Shown here piece after piece: positions 15,963 through 24,360 of a stretch of 64,000 bases of DNA. This stretch comes from CAVRRZ01 sp963723745. Its GTDB lineage: Bacteria > Actinomycetota > Actinomycetes > Mycobacteriales > Geodermatophilaceae. Below the pieces are notes generated by a model. The model made no database searches. It was not told the DNA's origin and was given only the letters and a program-made list of their open reading frames with translations. The DNA lies in the NCBI GenBank assembly GCA_963723745.1, contig CAVRRZ010000005.1:1488001-1552000 (forward strand), written 5' to 3'. The position numbers and the translations under genes are program-made. The first letter of the stretch is position 1. Each line of letters starts with the position of its first letter.

Positions 15963-16924
15963 GATGACACTTCCTCGCTCCGCTCGGCCGATCGCTCCGC
16001 TCCTCGCTCGCTGGCGCTCGCTGCGATGCTCACTCCCTCGGGTTCTCCGATCATCCGCAGGTACACGTCCTCGAGGGTGGGCCGTGCCACGGCCAGGTCC
16101 GGCACCTCGCCGCCGAAGCGGTGGGCCAGGTCCTGCACGAGCGCGGTGGGCGCGACGGTCGCCTCGCTGCGCCGGACGCCGTCCTCGGTCCAGCGGACGA
16201 CGGCCGGCGCGGTCTCCCGGCCGCCCAGCAGGGCCGGCACAGCGACCTCGACCAGCCGGCCGCGGGCGATCACGCCCACCCGGTCGGCGAGCGCCTCGGC
16301 CTCGTCGAGGTAGTGGGTGGTGAGCAGCATGGTGGTGCCGAGCTCGCGCAGCGAGCGGATCAGCGACCAGAACTGGCGGCGCGCCTCGGGGTCGAACCCG
16401 GTGGTCGGCTCGTCGAGGAACAGCAGCGCCGGCCGGCCGACGATGCCCAGCGCGACGTCGAGCCGGCGTCGCTGCCCGCCGGACAGCGACCGGCCCCGCG
16501 AGCCCGCCTTCTCGGTCAGCCCCACGAGCTCGAGCACCTCGTCGGGGTCCCGGGGGTGGGGGTAGTAGGAGGCCTGGGCTCGCACGAGCTCCCGCACGGT
16601 CAGCTGGCTGTCGCCGCCCCCCGACTGCAGCACGATGCCGATCTGGGCCCGCCAGGCCCGACCCGCGGACGCCGGGTCCTCGCCCAGCACCCGCACCTGA
16701 CCGGCGTCCTGACGGCGGTAGCCCTCGCAGATCTCCACCGTCGTCGTCTTGCCCGCTCCGTTGGGGCCGAGCAGCGCGAAGATCTCGCCGCGGCGGATGT
16801 CGAGGTCGAGCCCGTCGACGGCCACCGAGTCGCCGTAGCGCTTGACGAGCCCGCGCAGCGAGATCGCGGCCTCCGGGTCGGGAGGCGCGGCAGCGGGCTG
16901 CGCGGACACCGTCGTACTGGTCAC
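15959..16924 (-). CDS. ABC transporter ATP-binding protein (DrrA-like) with repeat-derived C-terminus
   Basis: A 321-residue ATPase. Walker A GPNGAGKTTT is near residue 53, the Q-loop is in IVLQSGGGDSQL, the signature is LSGGQRRRLDVALGI, Walker B is LLFLDEPTTGFDP, and the switch His is in LLTTHYLDEAE. A C-terminal domain of about 80 residues follows. The last 20 or so residues, from SIAASASER through SAERSEE to the stop, are encoded by a copy of a dispersed DNA repeat, so the natural C-terminus appears to have been replaced or extended. The GTG start at 16924 was chosen because homology begins shortly after it. It is co-transcribed with the permease gene at 15138. Confidence 0.88.
   Translation of the reverse strand: MTSTTVSAQPAAAPPDPEAAISLRGLVKRYGDSVAVDGLDLDIRRGEIFALLGPNGAGKTTTVEICEGYRRQDAGQVRVLGEDPASAGRAWRAQIGIVLQSGGGDSQLTVRELVRAQASYYPHPRDPDEVLELVGLTEKAGSRGRSLSGGQRRRLDVALGIVGRPALLFLDEPTTGFDPEARRQFWSLIRSLRELGTTMLLTTHYLDEAEALADRVGVIARGRLVEVAVPALLGGRETAPAVVRWTEDGVRRSEATVAPTALVQDLAHRFGGEVPDLAVARPTLEDVYLRMIGEPEGVSIAASASERGAERSAERSEEVSS
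15992..16033 (-). repeat. Dispersed 42-bp repeat, copy 2 (coding)
   Basis: Identical to 9624-9665 over 42 bases, in the opposite chromosomal orientation. Here it is read in frame as the end of the ABC ATPase gene (GVSIAASASERGAER). Further AGCGGAGCGAG-type units continue to the stop codon. Confidence 0.8.
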
Positions 16925-16977
16925 GACCGTCGAGTCTCCCACCCCGCGCGGCGTCCCCGGAGCACTGCCCACCGCGA

Positions 16978-18267
16978 TCAGGCGGTGATGCGCTCGAGGA
17001 TCAGTGGCAGCGGCTGGTCGTCGGTGTCGACGCCGACGGCGCCCTCGAGCGCCTCCAGCGCCCGCGGGAGGCGCGCGGCGTCGTCGGTCTGCAGCTCGAT
17101 CAGGGGCTGGCCGGCCGTCACCCGCTCCCCCACGCCGGCCGTCCAGACCACCCCTGCCGACGGCGACACCGGATCCTCCTTGCGCGCCCGGCCGGCACCC
17201 AGCCGCCACGCGGCCACGCCCAACGAGAAGGCGTCGAGGCGGGTCAGGGTGCCGGTGGCAGGGGCGGTCAGCACGTGCGTCTCGACCGGCCGGGGCAACG
17301 GGGCGTCGGGGTCCCCGCCCTGCGCTGCGATCATGCGGCGCCACACGTCCATCGCCCGCCCGTCGGCCAGCGCGTCCGCGGGGTCGACGTCGTCGCGGCC
17401 GACCGCGCCGAGCATCTCCCGCGCCAGGGCGAGGGTGAGCTCGACGACGTCGGCCGGGCCGCCGCCGGCCAGCACCTCGACCGACTCGGTCACCTCCACC
17501 GCGTTGCCGGCGGCGCGGCCCAGCGGCCGGTCCATCGCGGTCACCAGGGCGACCGTGCGGACGCCGGCCTTCTCACCGAGCCCCACCATGGTGCGGGCCA
17601 GCTCGCGCGAGGCCGACGGGTCCTTCATGAACGCGCCCGACCCGGTCTTCACGTCGAGCACCAGCGCGTCGGCGCCCTCGGCGATCTTCTTGCTCATGAT
17701 CGAGCTGGCGATCAGCGGGATCGACTCGACGGTGCCGGTCACGTCGCGCAGCGCATAGAGCAGCTTGTCGGCCGGAGCGAGGTCGTTGCCGGCCGCACAG
17801 ATGACCGCGCCGACCTCGCGGAGCTGGCGCAGGTACGCGTCCTCGTGCACGTCGGCGTGCCAGCCGGGAACGGCCTCGAGCTTGTCGAGCGTGCCGCCGG
17901 TGTGGCCCAGCCCGCGGCCGGACAGCTGCGGTACCGCGACCCCGCAGGCGGCCACGAGCGGCGCGAGCGGGAGGGTGATCTTGTCGCCGACCCCGCCGGT
18001 CGAGTGCTTGTCGGCGGTCGGCCGGCCCAGCGACGAGAGGTCCTTGCGCTCGCCGGAGTCGATCATCGCCTGCGTCCAGACGGCGAGCTCGTCGACGGAC
18101 ATGCCGCGGAAGAAGATCGCCATCAACAGGGCGCTCATCTGCTCGTCCGGCACGTGGCCCGCCGTGTACGCGCCGATGACCCAGCGGATCTGGTCGGCCG
18201 ACAGCGGCACGCCGTCCCGCTTGGCGCGGATGACGTCGATGGCGTCGAACGCGGCGGAGTCGCCCAT
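16978..18267 (-). CDS. deoA: Thymidine/pyrimidine-nucleoside phosphorylase
   Basis: A 429-residue enzyme that splits thymidine, deoxyuridine or uridine with phosphate. The family signature is complete: SGRGLGHTGGTLDKLE near residue 110, with HSTGGVGDK (phosphate loop), an active-site Lys in IASSIMSKKIAEG, and VTAMDRPLGRAAGNAVE. The ATG at 18267 overlaps the cdd stop (TGATG). With cdd and the importer genes it forms a clear nucleoside catabolic operon. Products feed deoC (deoxyribose phosphate) and upp (uracil). Confidence 0.94.
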   Translation of the reverse strand: MGDSAAFDAIDVIRAKRDGVPLSADQIRWVIGAYTAGHVPDEQMSALLMAIFFRGMSVDELAVWTQAMIDSGERKDLSSLGRPTADKHSTGGVGDKITLPLAPLVAACGVAVPQLSGRGLGHTGGTLDKLEAVPGWHADVHEDAYLRQLREVGAVICAAGNDLAPADKLLYALRDVTGTVESIPLIASSIMSKKIAEGADALVLDVKTGSGAFMKDPSASRELARTMVGLGEKAGVRTVALVTAMDRPLGRAAGNAVEVTESVEVLAGGGPADVVELTLALAREMLGAVGRDDVDPADALADGRAMDVWRRMIAAQGGDPDAPLPRPVETHVLTAPATGTLTRLDAFSLGVAAWRLGAGRARKEDPVSPSAGVVWTAGVGERVTAGQPLIELQTDDAARLPRALEALEGAVGVDTDDQPLPLILERITA

Positions 18268-18689
18268 CAGCCCTGCCCCCGCTCCGCGGCGGCGAGCAGG
18301 TCGTCCGGGCCGAACGCGTCGGGCAGCACCTCGCGCATCGGCACGATCCCGAGCGACACGGTCTCGATGAGCATCTGCGCGCCGCCGTGCTCCCAGAGCA
18401 GCTGCCGGCAACGCCCGCACGGCATCAGCGGCTGCCCGTCGCCGCCCACGCAGGCCACGGCCACGAGCCGGCCGCCGCCGGTGCGCGCCAGGTCGCTGAC
18501 CATGCCGCACTCGGCGCACAGCCCCAGCCCGTACGAGGCGTTCTCCACGTTGCAGCCGGTGACTACGCGGCCGTCGTCCACCAGCCCGGCGACACCGACC
18601 GGGAACCTCGAGTACGGCGCGTAGGCGTGCGTCATCGCCTCGCGGGCGGCCGCCCGGAGCGCGTCCCAGTCCACGTCGACGCCGTTCAC
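18267..18689 (-). CDS. cdd: Cytidine deaminase
   Basis: A 140-residue homotetramer-type deaminase converting (deoxy)cytidine to (deoxy)uridine. The zinc site is intact: GCNVENASYGLGLCAECG with the Cys-Ala-Glu active site, and PCGRCRQLLWE with the second Cys pair. The GTG at 18689 has a strong GGAGG just upstream and overlaps the permease stop by one base (TAGTG). An upstream in-frame extension exists but begins inside the permease gene and is not credible. Confidence 0.95.
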   Translation of the reverse strand: MNGVDVDWDALRAAAREAMTHAYAPYSRFPVGVAGLVDDGRVVTGCNVENASYGLGLCAECGMVSDLARTGGGRLVAVACVGGDGQPLMPCGRCRQLLWEHGGAQMLIETVSLGIVPMREVLPDAFGPDDLLAAAERGQG

Positions 18690-19978
18690 TACTCCTCCCC
18701 TCGTCGATAGACCAGCCCGTCGGCCTTGGGCGGGCGCAGCCGCTGCGAGGCCAGCGAGAGGACCAGCAGCGTCACCAGGTGCGGGGTGAAGAAGACGATG
18801 CCCTGCGGCAGCTCCTCGATCGTCAGGAACCCGATCAGCGCGGCCGCGGAGAAGACCAGCGACAGCGTCGCCGGCACGATCCGACGGCGGACCGCCTGGT
18901 GGACGGCGACCGCGAGCAGCAGCACCGCGAGGACCAGGAACAGCGCCACGACGGCGGTGCGGCTGCGCAGCTGCAGCGCATCGGAGAAGCCGAACAGCGC
19001 GGCACCGGCCGAGAGCCCGCCCGGCCGCCAGTTGCCGAAGATCAGCGCGGCCAGACCGATGAAGCCACGGCCGGCCGTCTGACCCTCGCGGTAGATGTTC
19101 GCGATGAACACGAGGAACACGCCGCCCAGCCCGGCCAGCGCACCGGAGATGATCACGGCGATGTACTTCAGCCGGTAGACCGGCACGCCGAGGGAGTCCG
19201 CCGCCGCGGGGTTCTCGCCGCACGCTCGCAACCGCAGGCCGAACGCGGTCCGCCACAGCACGAGGTACGTGACCGGGATCAGCAGCACCGCCACGACGGT
19301 GAGCACGCCGACGCCGCTGCTGAGCCCCCGCAGCAGGCCGGCCACGTCGCTGAGCAGGAACCATTCGCGCCGCTCGAGCGAGCCCAGCAGGTCCGGGCCC
19401 GACGAGAGCAGCGGCACCGAGAAGCGCGGGGGCTGGCTGGACAGCGGCGGCGACTGCGCCGCCCCGCCCCCGGCGGGGTTGTCGACGAAGAGCAACTCCG
19501 ACAGGAAGCGGACCAGGCCGGCCGCGAGGATGTTGATCGCTACCCCGGACACCACGTGGTCGACGCCGAAGGTGACCGTCGCGACCGCGTGCAGCAGGCC
19601 GCCGACGGCGCCGAAGACCAGGCCGGCGACCACCGCGGCCGCCCAGCCCCACTGGTAACCGGCCCAGCCGGCGCCCCAGGTGCCGAGGATCATCATGCCC
19701 TCGAGCCCGATGTTGACGACGCCCGCGCGCTCGGCGAAGAGCCCGCCGAGCGCCGCCAGGCCGATCGGTACCGCGAGCAGCAGCGCGGCGGAGAAGGTCG
19801 CCGACGACGTCAGCGCCCGCTCGCCGGAGATCACCCGCACGGCAGCGACGAGCACGATCAGGCCGACGGCCACCCAGAGCAACCGGCGCCCGCGCCCGCG
19901 CCGGGTGAGCAGGTCGGTCAGCGGACCGCGGCTGGGTTGCGTCTCCGGGACGCCGGGGACGCCCATGGTCGTGCTCAT
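18689..19978 (-). CDS. Nucleoside ABC transporter permease (NupQ/BMP type)
   Basis: A 429-residue inner membrane permease with 8 to 10 hydrophobic segments. It has the family sequence PIGLAALGGLFAERAGVVNIGLEGMM (ends PIGLAA and GLEGMM) in which NIGLEG is diagnostic, and the C-terminal ACGENPAAADSLGVPV motif that contacts the ATPase. It pairs with the permease encoded at 19975, with which it overlaps by 4 bases (ATGA). The N-terminal 35 residues are a polar cytosolic lead. Confidence 0.92.
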   Translation of the reverse strand: MSTTMGVPGVPETQPSRGPLTDLLTRRGRGRRLLWVAVGLIVLVAAVRVISGERALTSSATFSAALLLAVPIGLAALGGLFAERAGVVNIGLEGMMILGTWGAGWAGYQWGWAAAVVAGLVFGAVGGLLHAVATVTFGVDHVVSGVAINILAAGLVRFLSELLFVDNPAGGGAAQSPPLSSQPPRFSVPLLSSGPDLLGSLERREWFLLSDVAGLLRGLSSGVGVLTVVAVLLIPVTYLVLWRTAFGLRLRACGENPAAADSLGVPVYRLKYIAVIISGALAGLGGVFLVFIANIYREGQTAGRGFIGLAALIFGNWRPGGLSAGAALFGFSDALQLRSRTAVVALFLVLAVLLLAVAVHQAVRRRIVPATLSLVFSAAALIGFLTIEELPQGIVFFTPHLVTLLVLSLASQRLRPPKADGLVYRRGEE

Positions 19979-21189
19979 GCCTGCGCTCCCTCCTGCTCGC
20001 TGGGGGCACCGGAACGGACGTGCCGGCCGCCGTCAGGGCGGTCCCCGCCGCCGGTGCCACCCGGCGCGGAGCCGGCGCCCGGTGGCCGGTCGGTCGACCG
20101 CGCTGCCGCGCGCTCCGCGGAGCGCAGGGCCAGCCGGCGGGCGATCTCGTTGGCGATGACGACGGCGAGCACGATCGTGCCCTGGATGATGGTCACCACC
20201 GACGACGGGATGTCGGCGAACTGCAAGGGCAGGGCCGCCCGGTCGAGGAAGCCGAACAGCAGGGCGGCCAGCGCGATGCCCAGCGGGCTGTTGCGGCCGA
20301 GCAGGGCCACCGCGATCCCGAGGAAGCCGAGGCCTGCGGTGAACTCGGTGTCGAACTGGTGGCTGTCGCCCAGCAGGTCGGGCAGCCCGACGAGGCCGGC
20401 GATGGCGCCCGAGATCAGCATCGTCTTGACGACCATCCCGCGGGTGTCGACGCCGCTGGCCGTGGCCGCGGACGGCGACAGTCCGGTTGCCCGCAGGTCG
20501 AAGCCGAACCTGGTGCGCTTGAGCAGCACCGCGACGAGGACGCCGACGAAGGCGGCCACGACCAGGAACCCGAAGAGGTCGCTGCGCGGCTCGGCCAGGC
20601 CCAGCCCGGTGATCAGGCCGTTGAGGCTCGGGAACCACCCCGACTCCGGGATCTTCCCGGTGGTGACGATCGACTGGCCCGGCGCGCTGCCCCGCAGCGG
20701 CCCGGTCAGCAGGAACGACGCCGTCCCGAGGGCGATGAAGTTGAGCATGATCGAGCTGATGACCTCGCTCACCCCGCGGGTCACCTTGAGCACGCCGACG
20801 ATGCCCGCCCAGACCGCGCCGACCGCGGCGCCGACGAGCACGATGAGTGCGACGTGCAGCGGGGCGGGCAGCACGACAGCGGCGCCGACGCCGGCGGCGA
20901 CGACGGTGGCCAGGCGGTACTGCCCCTCCACGCCGATGTTGAACAAGCCCATCCGGAAGGCGACGCACACGGCGAGGCCCGCGAGGAACAGCGGGACCGC
21001 GCGGTTGAGGATCACCACGATCGACTGCACCTGCTGCGACGGGGTGTCGCCCAGGTCGACCATCACCCGGAAGGCGGCGACCGGGTCCTCGCCGATCAGC
21101 AGGACGACGATCGCCGAGATCACCAGGGCGACGAGGATGGCCAGCGCCGGGGCGAAGAGAGCCAGGCCCGCCCGGCGGAGCACGGTCAC
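19975..21189 (-). CDS. Nucleoside ABC transporter permease (NupP/BMP type)
   Basis: A 404-residue permease, partner of the one encoded at 18689. The family motif FRMGLFNIGVEGQY is near residue 75, and LRATGLSPSAATASGV is the coupling region. There are about 9 hydrophobic segments. The C-terminal 55 residues are a hydrophilic Arg/Gly/Asp-rich tail not needed for the fold. The GTG start overlaps the ATPase stop by 4 bases. Confidence 0.92.
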   Translation of the reverse strand: MTVLRRAGLALFAPALAILVALVISAIVVLLIGEDPVAAFRVMVDLGDTPSQQVQSIVVILNRAVPLFLAGLAVCVAFRMGLFNIGVEGQYRLATVVAAGVGAAVVLPAPLHVALIVLVGAAVGAVWAGIVGVLKVTRGVSEVISSIMLNFIALGTASFLLTGPLRGSAPGQSIVTTGKIPESGWFPSLNGLITGLGLAEPRSDLFGFLVVAAFVGVLVAVLLKRTRFGFDLRATGLSPSAATASGVDTRGMVVKTMLISGAIAGLVGLPDLLGDSHQFDTEFTAGLGFLGIAVALLGRNSPLGIALAALLFGFLDRAALPLQFADIPSSVVTIIQGTIVLAVVIANEIARRLALRSAERAAARSTDRPPGAGSAPGGTGGGDRPDGGRHVRSGAPSEQEGAQA

Positions 21190-22763
21190 GCTGCACCCGC
21201 CGCGGTCCGCGCGCCGGTCATGTAGCTCCCCAGCTCCTCGGGGGTGACCGTGGCCGGGTCGACGGTCGCCACGAGCGCCCCCCGGAGCATGACGTGCAGC
21301 GTGTCCGACAGGCCGATCAGCTCGTCGAGGTCGGCCGAGACGAGCACGATGCCCAGCCCCTCGGCGCGGGCGTCCTTGAGCAGCTCCCAGATGACCGCCT
21401 GCGCCCCGACGTCGACCCCGCGCGTCGGGTGGGCGGCCACGAGCAGCCGGGGCCGGGACTCCATCTCTCGGCCGACGATCAGCTTCTGCTGGTTGCCGCC
21501 GGAGAGCGCCGCGGCGGGAGTGTCCGGCCCGGGGGCCCGGACGTCGTACTCCCGCATGATGCGGGCGGTGTCGGCGCGCGCGCCGCGTCGGTCGATGAAG
21601 AAGCCCTTGGTCGCCGGCGGCCGGGTCTGGTGGCCGAGGATGCGGTTCTCCCAGAGCGGGGCGTCGAGGAGCATGCCCTGGCGGTGCCGGTCCTCGGGGA
21701 TGTACCCGACGCCGGCCTCGCGGCGAGCCCGGGTCGACCACGTCGTGATGTCCGCGCCGGCGAGCAGCGCACGGCCCTGCGCCAGCGGGCGGAGACCCAT
21801 GATGGCGTCGACCAGCTCCGCCTGGCCGTTGCCCTCGACCCCGGCGATGCCGACGACCTCGCCCTCGCGCACGAGCAGGCTCACGTCGTCCACCAGCCGG
21901 CGCCCCGCCGGTCCCTCGACCGACACGTGCTCGAGTTGCAGGACGGCGGTCTCGCGCACGGTGCTGGTGCGGGTCTCGGGGGTGGGCAGTTCCGACCCGA
22001 CCATCATCTCGGCCAGCTGCCGGACCGACACCGTCCGCGGGTCGGCCGCGCCGACCGTCGTCCCGCGCCGGATCACCGTGATGGCGTCGGCGACCCGGCG
22101 CACCTCGTCCAGCTTGTGCGAGATGAAGATGACGGTCAGGCCCTCGCGTTTGAGCTCCGCGAGGTTGCCGAACAGCTGGTCGACCTCCTGCGGCACGAGC
22201 ACGGCGGTCGGCTCGTCGAGGATGAGCGTGGTCGCCCCGCGGAAGAGCACCTTGGCGATCTCGACCCGTTGCCGGTCGCCCACCCCGAGGTTCTCGACCA
22301 GCTCGTCGGGCTCCAGGTCCAGCGAGTAGCGGTCGGAGATCTCGCCGATCCGTCGCCGGGCCTCTGCACGGTCCAGCCGGCCGCCACGGGTGGGCTCGCT
22401 GCCCAGGACGACGTTCTCCAGCACGGTGAAGTTGTCCGCGAGCATGAAGTGCTGATGCACCATGCCGATCCCGGCCTCGATCGCGTCGGCCGGGCTGCGG
22501 AAATGGACATCCCGGCCGCCCAGCACGACCCGCCCTTCGTCCGGGCGGTGCATGCCGTAGAGGATCTTCATCAGCGTCGACTTGCCGGCGCCGTTCTCGC
22601 CCACGATGGCGTGCACCTCGCCGCGGCGCACCCGCAGCTCGATGTCCTTGTTGGCGACCACGCCCGGAAACCTCTTGGTGATCCCGTGCAGCTCGACCGC
22701 GAGCGGCTCGGCCCCGGCTGACGCTGCGTCCGTTCGCGCCGTCGGCGCATCCGTTCCCGCCAT
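21186..22763 (-). CDS. Nucleoside ABC transporter ATP-binding protein, double domain (NupO/YufO type)
   Basis: A 525-residue protein with two ABC domains. The first has Walker A GENGAGKST near residue 57, a signature region VGDRQRVEIAKVL and Walker B LILDEPTAVL. The second is degenerate at Walker A (GVEGNGQAE) but has LSGGNQQKLIVGRE and LLVAAHPTRGVDVGA, as is typical of sugar/nucleoside importers of this class. The ATG at 22763 is preferred because the preceding 90 codons are low-complexity and lie over a terminator-like hairpin. It couples ATP use to uptake through the two permeases. Confidence 0.93.
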   Translation of the reverse strand: MAGTDAPTARTDAASAGAEPLAVELHGITKRFPGVVANKDIELRVRRGEVHAIVGENGAGKSTLMKILYGMHRPDEGRVVLGGRDVHFRSPADAIEAGIGMVHQHFMLADNFTVLENVVLGSEPTRGGRLDRAEARRRIGEISDRYSLDLEPDELVENLGVGDRQRVEIAKVLFRGATTLILDEPTAVLVPQEVDQLFGNLAELKREGLTVIFISHKLDEVRRVADAITVIRRGTTVGAADPRTVSVRQLAEMMVGSELPTPETRTSTVRETAVLQLEHVSVEGPAGRRLVDDVSLLVREGEVVGIAGVEGNGQAELVDAIMGLRPLAQGRALLAGADITTWSTRARREAGVGYIPEDRHRQGMLLDAPLWENRILGHQTRPPATKGFFIDRRGARADTARIMREYDVRAPGPDTPAAALSGGNQQKLIVGREMESRPRLLVAAHPTRGVDVGAQAVIWELLKDARAEGLGIVLVSADLDELIGLSDTLHVMLRGALVATVDPATVTPEELGSYMTGARTAAGAA

Positions 22764-22960
22764 CTCCGGTCTCTCCCTCGCTGCGCCTCCGCCGGTGGAG
22801 CGGGGCGGCTCCTGTGCCGCTGTCCTGCGCGGGTTCACCCGCCTGCCCGACCGGCCGCCCTGTCGACCGTCGGCATGATCCCGCACGCCCGGGTCGCCCG
22901 GGCGGTCCGGGTCCGTCCGAGGACCTCCGGCGGACCGCCGGCACCGGACCTCCGACGCGA

Positions 22961-22992
22961 GGCGGACCCGGACGTCCTCGTCCGGGTCCGCC
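22961..22992 (-). terminator. Hairpin after the BMP lipoprotein gene
   Basis: A perfect 12-bp stem (22961-22972 with 22981-22992) and 8-base loop, about 40 bases past the lipoprotein stop and about 200 bases before the ATPase start. It probably causes partial termination or protects the mRNA end so that the binding protein is made in excess over the membrane parts. The remaining 22764-23032 gap shows nothing else. Confidence 0.65.
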
Positions 22993-23032
22993 TGCAGGGT
23001 GTCGGGTGGTGCTCGGCCGTCGCCGGCCTGGG

Positions 23033-24127
23033 TCACTCGACGGTCGTCGGCACCTCGATCTCGCCGTCGATGATCTGCTGCGCGTACTCGTCGATCTCCG
23101 GCTTGATGTCATCGATGAAGCCGCCGGTCGTCGACAGTCCGACGCCCTCGTTGGAGAGGTCGTACAGGTTGTCGGTGCCACCTTCGACGGCGCCCTCGAC
23201 GTAGTCGCCGACGAACGCGAGAACGGCGTTGTCGACCCGCTTGAGCATCGACGTCATGATCACGGCCTTGAGGGCCTCGTCGTCGACGGTGTTGTACTGG
23301 TCGGAGTCCACGCCGATCGCCCAGGCGCCCGCGTCGGCCGCGGCCTGGAACACGCCGGTGCCCGAGCCGCCCGCCACCTGGAAGACGACGTCCGCCCCGC
23401 CCGAGTACATGCCCTCGGCGAGGATCTGCGCACGGGCCGGATCGTTGAACCCGGTGAAGTCGCCGGCGGGCGAGATGTACTGGACGTCGATCTCGATGTC
23501 CGGGTTCACCTCACGGGCGCCCGCCTCGTAGCCCGCCTGGAAGGTCTGGATCAGATCCACGTCGACGCCGCCGACGAAGCCGATCCGGCCGGTCTCGGAC
23601 CTGAGCGCGGCCGCGGCGCCGGCGAGGAACGAGCCCTGCTCGGCGGCGAAGATCAGCCCGGTGACGTTGTCGCCCTTGCTCGTGCCGTCGGGCAGCGTGA
23701 CGCTGCCGTCGACCTGGGCGAAGGTGGTCTCCGGGAACTCCGCGGCGACGGCCGGGAGGATGTCGTCGTAGGCGAAGCCGACGGCGATGACGGGGTCGTA
23801 CCCCTGCTCGGCGAGCTGGGCGAGCAGCTCCTCGCGGTCGGAACCGTCCTCGTTCGGCGTGACCTCGCGGTACTCGCCGCCGAACTCCGCGATCGCGGCC
23901 TCGGTGCCCGCGAAGGCCGAGTCGTTGAAGGACCGGTCGCCGCGGCCGATGGCGTCGTAGGCCAGGCCGATCTTGAGCTCTTCGGTGGTCTCGGTGCCGC
24001 CGTCGTTGCCGCCGTCGCCGCTGGTGTCGCTGGGCTCGTCGCTGGCGCACGCGGCCAGTGCCAGGCTGCCGGCCAGCAGCAGCGCCGTGGCTCGGGCGCT
24101 GGCCTTCATCTTCCGCGCTCGGCGCAA
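23033..24127 (-). CDS. BMP-family nucleoside-binding lipoprotein
   Basis: A 364-residue solute-binding lipoprotein. The N-terminal signal ends in the lipobox LALAAC (Cys at about residue 26), followed by a Gly/Asp/Thr-rich linker and the BMP domain: ELKIGLAYDAIGRGDRSFND (start ELKIG), GFAYDD, VGGVDVDLIQTFQAGYEAG, and GVDSDQY in the hinge. I chose the TTG at 24127 because an AGGAG site lies 6 bases upstream; an ATG 18 bases later is the alternative. It delivers nucleosides to the importer encoded downstream and marks the start of the salvage operon. Confidence 0.9.
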   Translation of the reverse strand: MRRARKMKASARATALLLAGSLALAACASDEPSDTSGDGGNDGGTETTEELKIGLAYDAIGRGDRSFNDSAFAGTEAAIAEFGGEYREVTPNEDGSDREELLAQLAEQGYDPVIAVGFAYDDILPAVAAEFPETTFAQVDGSVTLPDGTSKGDNVTGLIFAAEQGSFLAGAAAALRSETGRIGFVGGVDVDLIQTFQAGYEAGAREVNPDIEIDVQYISPAGDFTGFNDPARAQILAEGMYSGGADVVFQVAGGSGTGVFQAAADAGAWAIGVDSDQYNTVDDEALKAVIMTSMLKRVDNAVLAFVGDYVEGAVEGGTDNLYDLSNEGVGLSTTGGFIDDIKPEIDEYAQQIIDGEIEVPTTVE

Positions 24128-24348
24128 GACGGTCTCCTCTCTGGGGGGACCTCCGGAGCGAATCCGGAGCGTCCCGATGGGTCAGGAACGTGTGCTGCCG
24201 CCGGCCGGCCGTGACGTGGTCGGGCAGGTCACCGGTGCACACGACCTGCGCACGCTAACCGGCCGCGGCACCCGCCGGGAGTACTCGTACGGATAGAGAC
24301 GCGATCGTTGCGAACCGGCCCAGAGCGACATCGGGGAGCGGACCCGCT

Positions 24349-24354
24349 TACGGT
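24349..24354 (+). promoter_or_regulatory. -10-like hexamer TACGGT of the carboxypeptidase gene
   Basis: TACGGT ends 6 bases before the GTG at 24361, implying a leaderless transcript. The 24128-24360 gap is the divergent promoter region for this gene and for the BMP operon. Confidence 0.4.
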
Positions 24355-24360
24355 CTGCTC

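Noticed and set aside
22764..23032. A longer N-terminus for the importer ATPase reaching to 23036
   Set aside because: The extension is Arg/Pro/Asp-rich, covers a perfect 12-bp hairpin and lacks similarity to ABC proteins; the ATG at 22763 fits the family.
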